A stretch of 64,000 nucleotides of DNA from Pelodera strongyloides (lineage: Eukaryota; Nematoda; Chromadorea; Rhabditida; Rhabditidae): contig JAANDG010000486.1 of assembly GCA_036852015.1 (NCBI GenBank), positions 49,780-113,779 of the forward strand, read 5' to 3'. Below the pieces are notes generated by a model that worked only from the letters and a program-made list of their open reading frames with translations, did no database searches and was not told where the DNA came from. Both the position numbers and the translations under genes were made by a program. Positions 63,479 through 64,000 of the stretch are shown one piece after another; within the stretch, counting starts at the first letter, position 1; every line of letters starts with the position of its first letter.

Positions 63479-64000
63479 CTAGAGAATTTAAATATTCGTT
63501 TCTGGAATGAATTGCTCAACGTTGAATCTCTTCCTCCCTTTCCTTGTTACCATACTTGAGTAAAAATTAGCACAATTTCTGCTTTGAATTATTTCCACTC
63601 GTATCGGAACACCGAGCAATCTTCGCAATGAAAGCCGCCACACGAACCGCGGCCCTTTTTTAGGGTATTATACTGATTGTGAGGCGCACATATGGCGGAC
63701 CCTCGCCGTGCGCATCGTATTAAAGGATCGCAGTCACTACAAATTCGTATTTTTTATTCGCTTTTCATTAATTGTTCAAGTATGTGAGGAAAACGACGAT
63801 TCCAGCGCCAAAGTACGGCAAAACGAACTCAGGGAGAGAAATCCCTGTTTATGACTTTTACTTATATACCGTAGTTTATAATTGCCCGTATAGAGTTTCA
63901 TAATAAATACCCTGCAGTGATAAACCACGCGCCAGGAGTAACACTGCAGGCTGTTCACTCTCCAAGTACCCCTTGCAATTGCATATATGCACCGGCGTCG

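Noticed and set aside
8900..64000. CRISPR arrays, bacterial operons or phage
   Set aside because: Introns, tRNA type and gene families are animal; the tandem repeats present (31-bp units, tRNA units) are not CRISPR arrays.

Overview
The window comes from a nematode nuclear genome. The best single proof is at the right edge: two spliced exons on the minus strand encode a run of PNFLRFG peptides (SDPNFLRFG, AAADPNFLRFG, SAEPNFLRFG, KPNFLRFG) with basic cleavage sites, the 3' end of the FMRFamide-like neuropeptide gene flp-1. GT-AG introns with TTT(T/C)AG acceptors, and AG acceptors 3-8 nt upstream of several start codons (the signature of spliced-leader trans-splicing), agree with this.

Every protein gene I can support lies on the minus strand. 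From left to right: the 5' end of a CED-1-like gene (360-1842); a complete ced-1 engulfment-receptor gene of 25 exons (9065-19918, 972 aa in my model); an unrecognised gene of about 14 exons (26795-30596); an 11-exon gene of 428 aa that resembles Tnp2/EnSpm-type transposases (30704-34110), only about 107 nt upstream of the previous gene and so possibly in an operon with it; an ANO10/TMEM16K-like anoctamin (36211-51107); an SLC41 magnesium transporter (53671-58651, 482 aa); the N-terminal acetyltransferase catalytic subunit NAA10/daf-31 (59111-60698, 183 aa); and flp-1 (63053-63478, 5' part outside the window). Exon models were built by hand. Reading phase is consistent across all joins of ced-1, the transposase-like gene, SLC41, NAA10 and flp-1; two joins in the anoctamin and one region of the unrecognised gene are unresolved.

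The anoctamin introns host other things: four near-identical plus-strand tRNA-Asn(GTT) genes in about 152-bp tandem units, a young gag-only BEL/Pao-like LTR element, and a nearly perfect 171-bp palindrome. The rest is rich in short inverted-repeat elements. Most have TTAAAGC or TTAAAGG ends with TTAA at the border; other families have GAGGCCGTATTCACC, TAGCCCGTATTCTCGG, TAGGGCGCGTTCAAG or GTGCAAGCGGCAA ends. About 20.0-26.8 kb and 60.8-63.0 kb hold no gene that I can support.

The genes do not form one pathway. ced-1 and the anoctamin both concern cell surfaces (corpse engulfment, lipid scrambling or ion transport), but their proximity may be chance. The most interesting signals are the tandem CED-1 duplication, short tandem duplications that copy splice sites in frame, a ced-1 terminal-exon fragment shared with a TTAA element, a compensated triple hairpin in the retroelement, and its unusually long flanking repeat.
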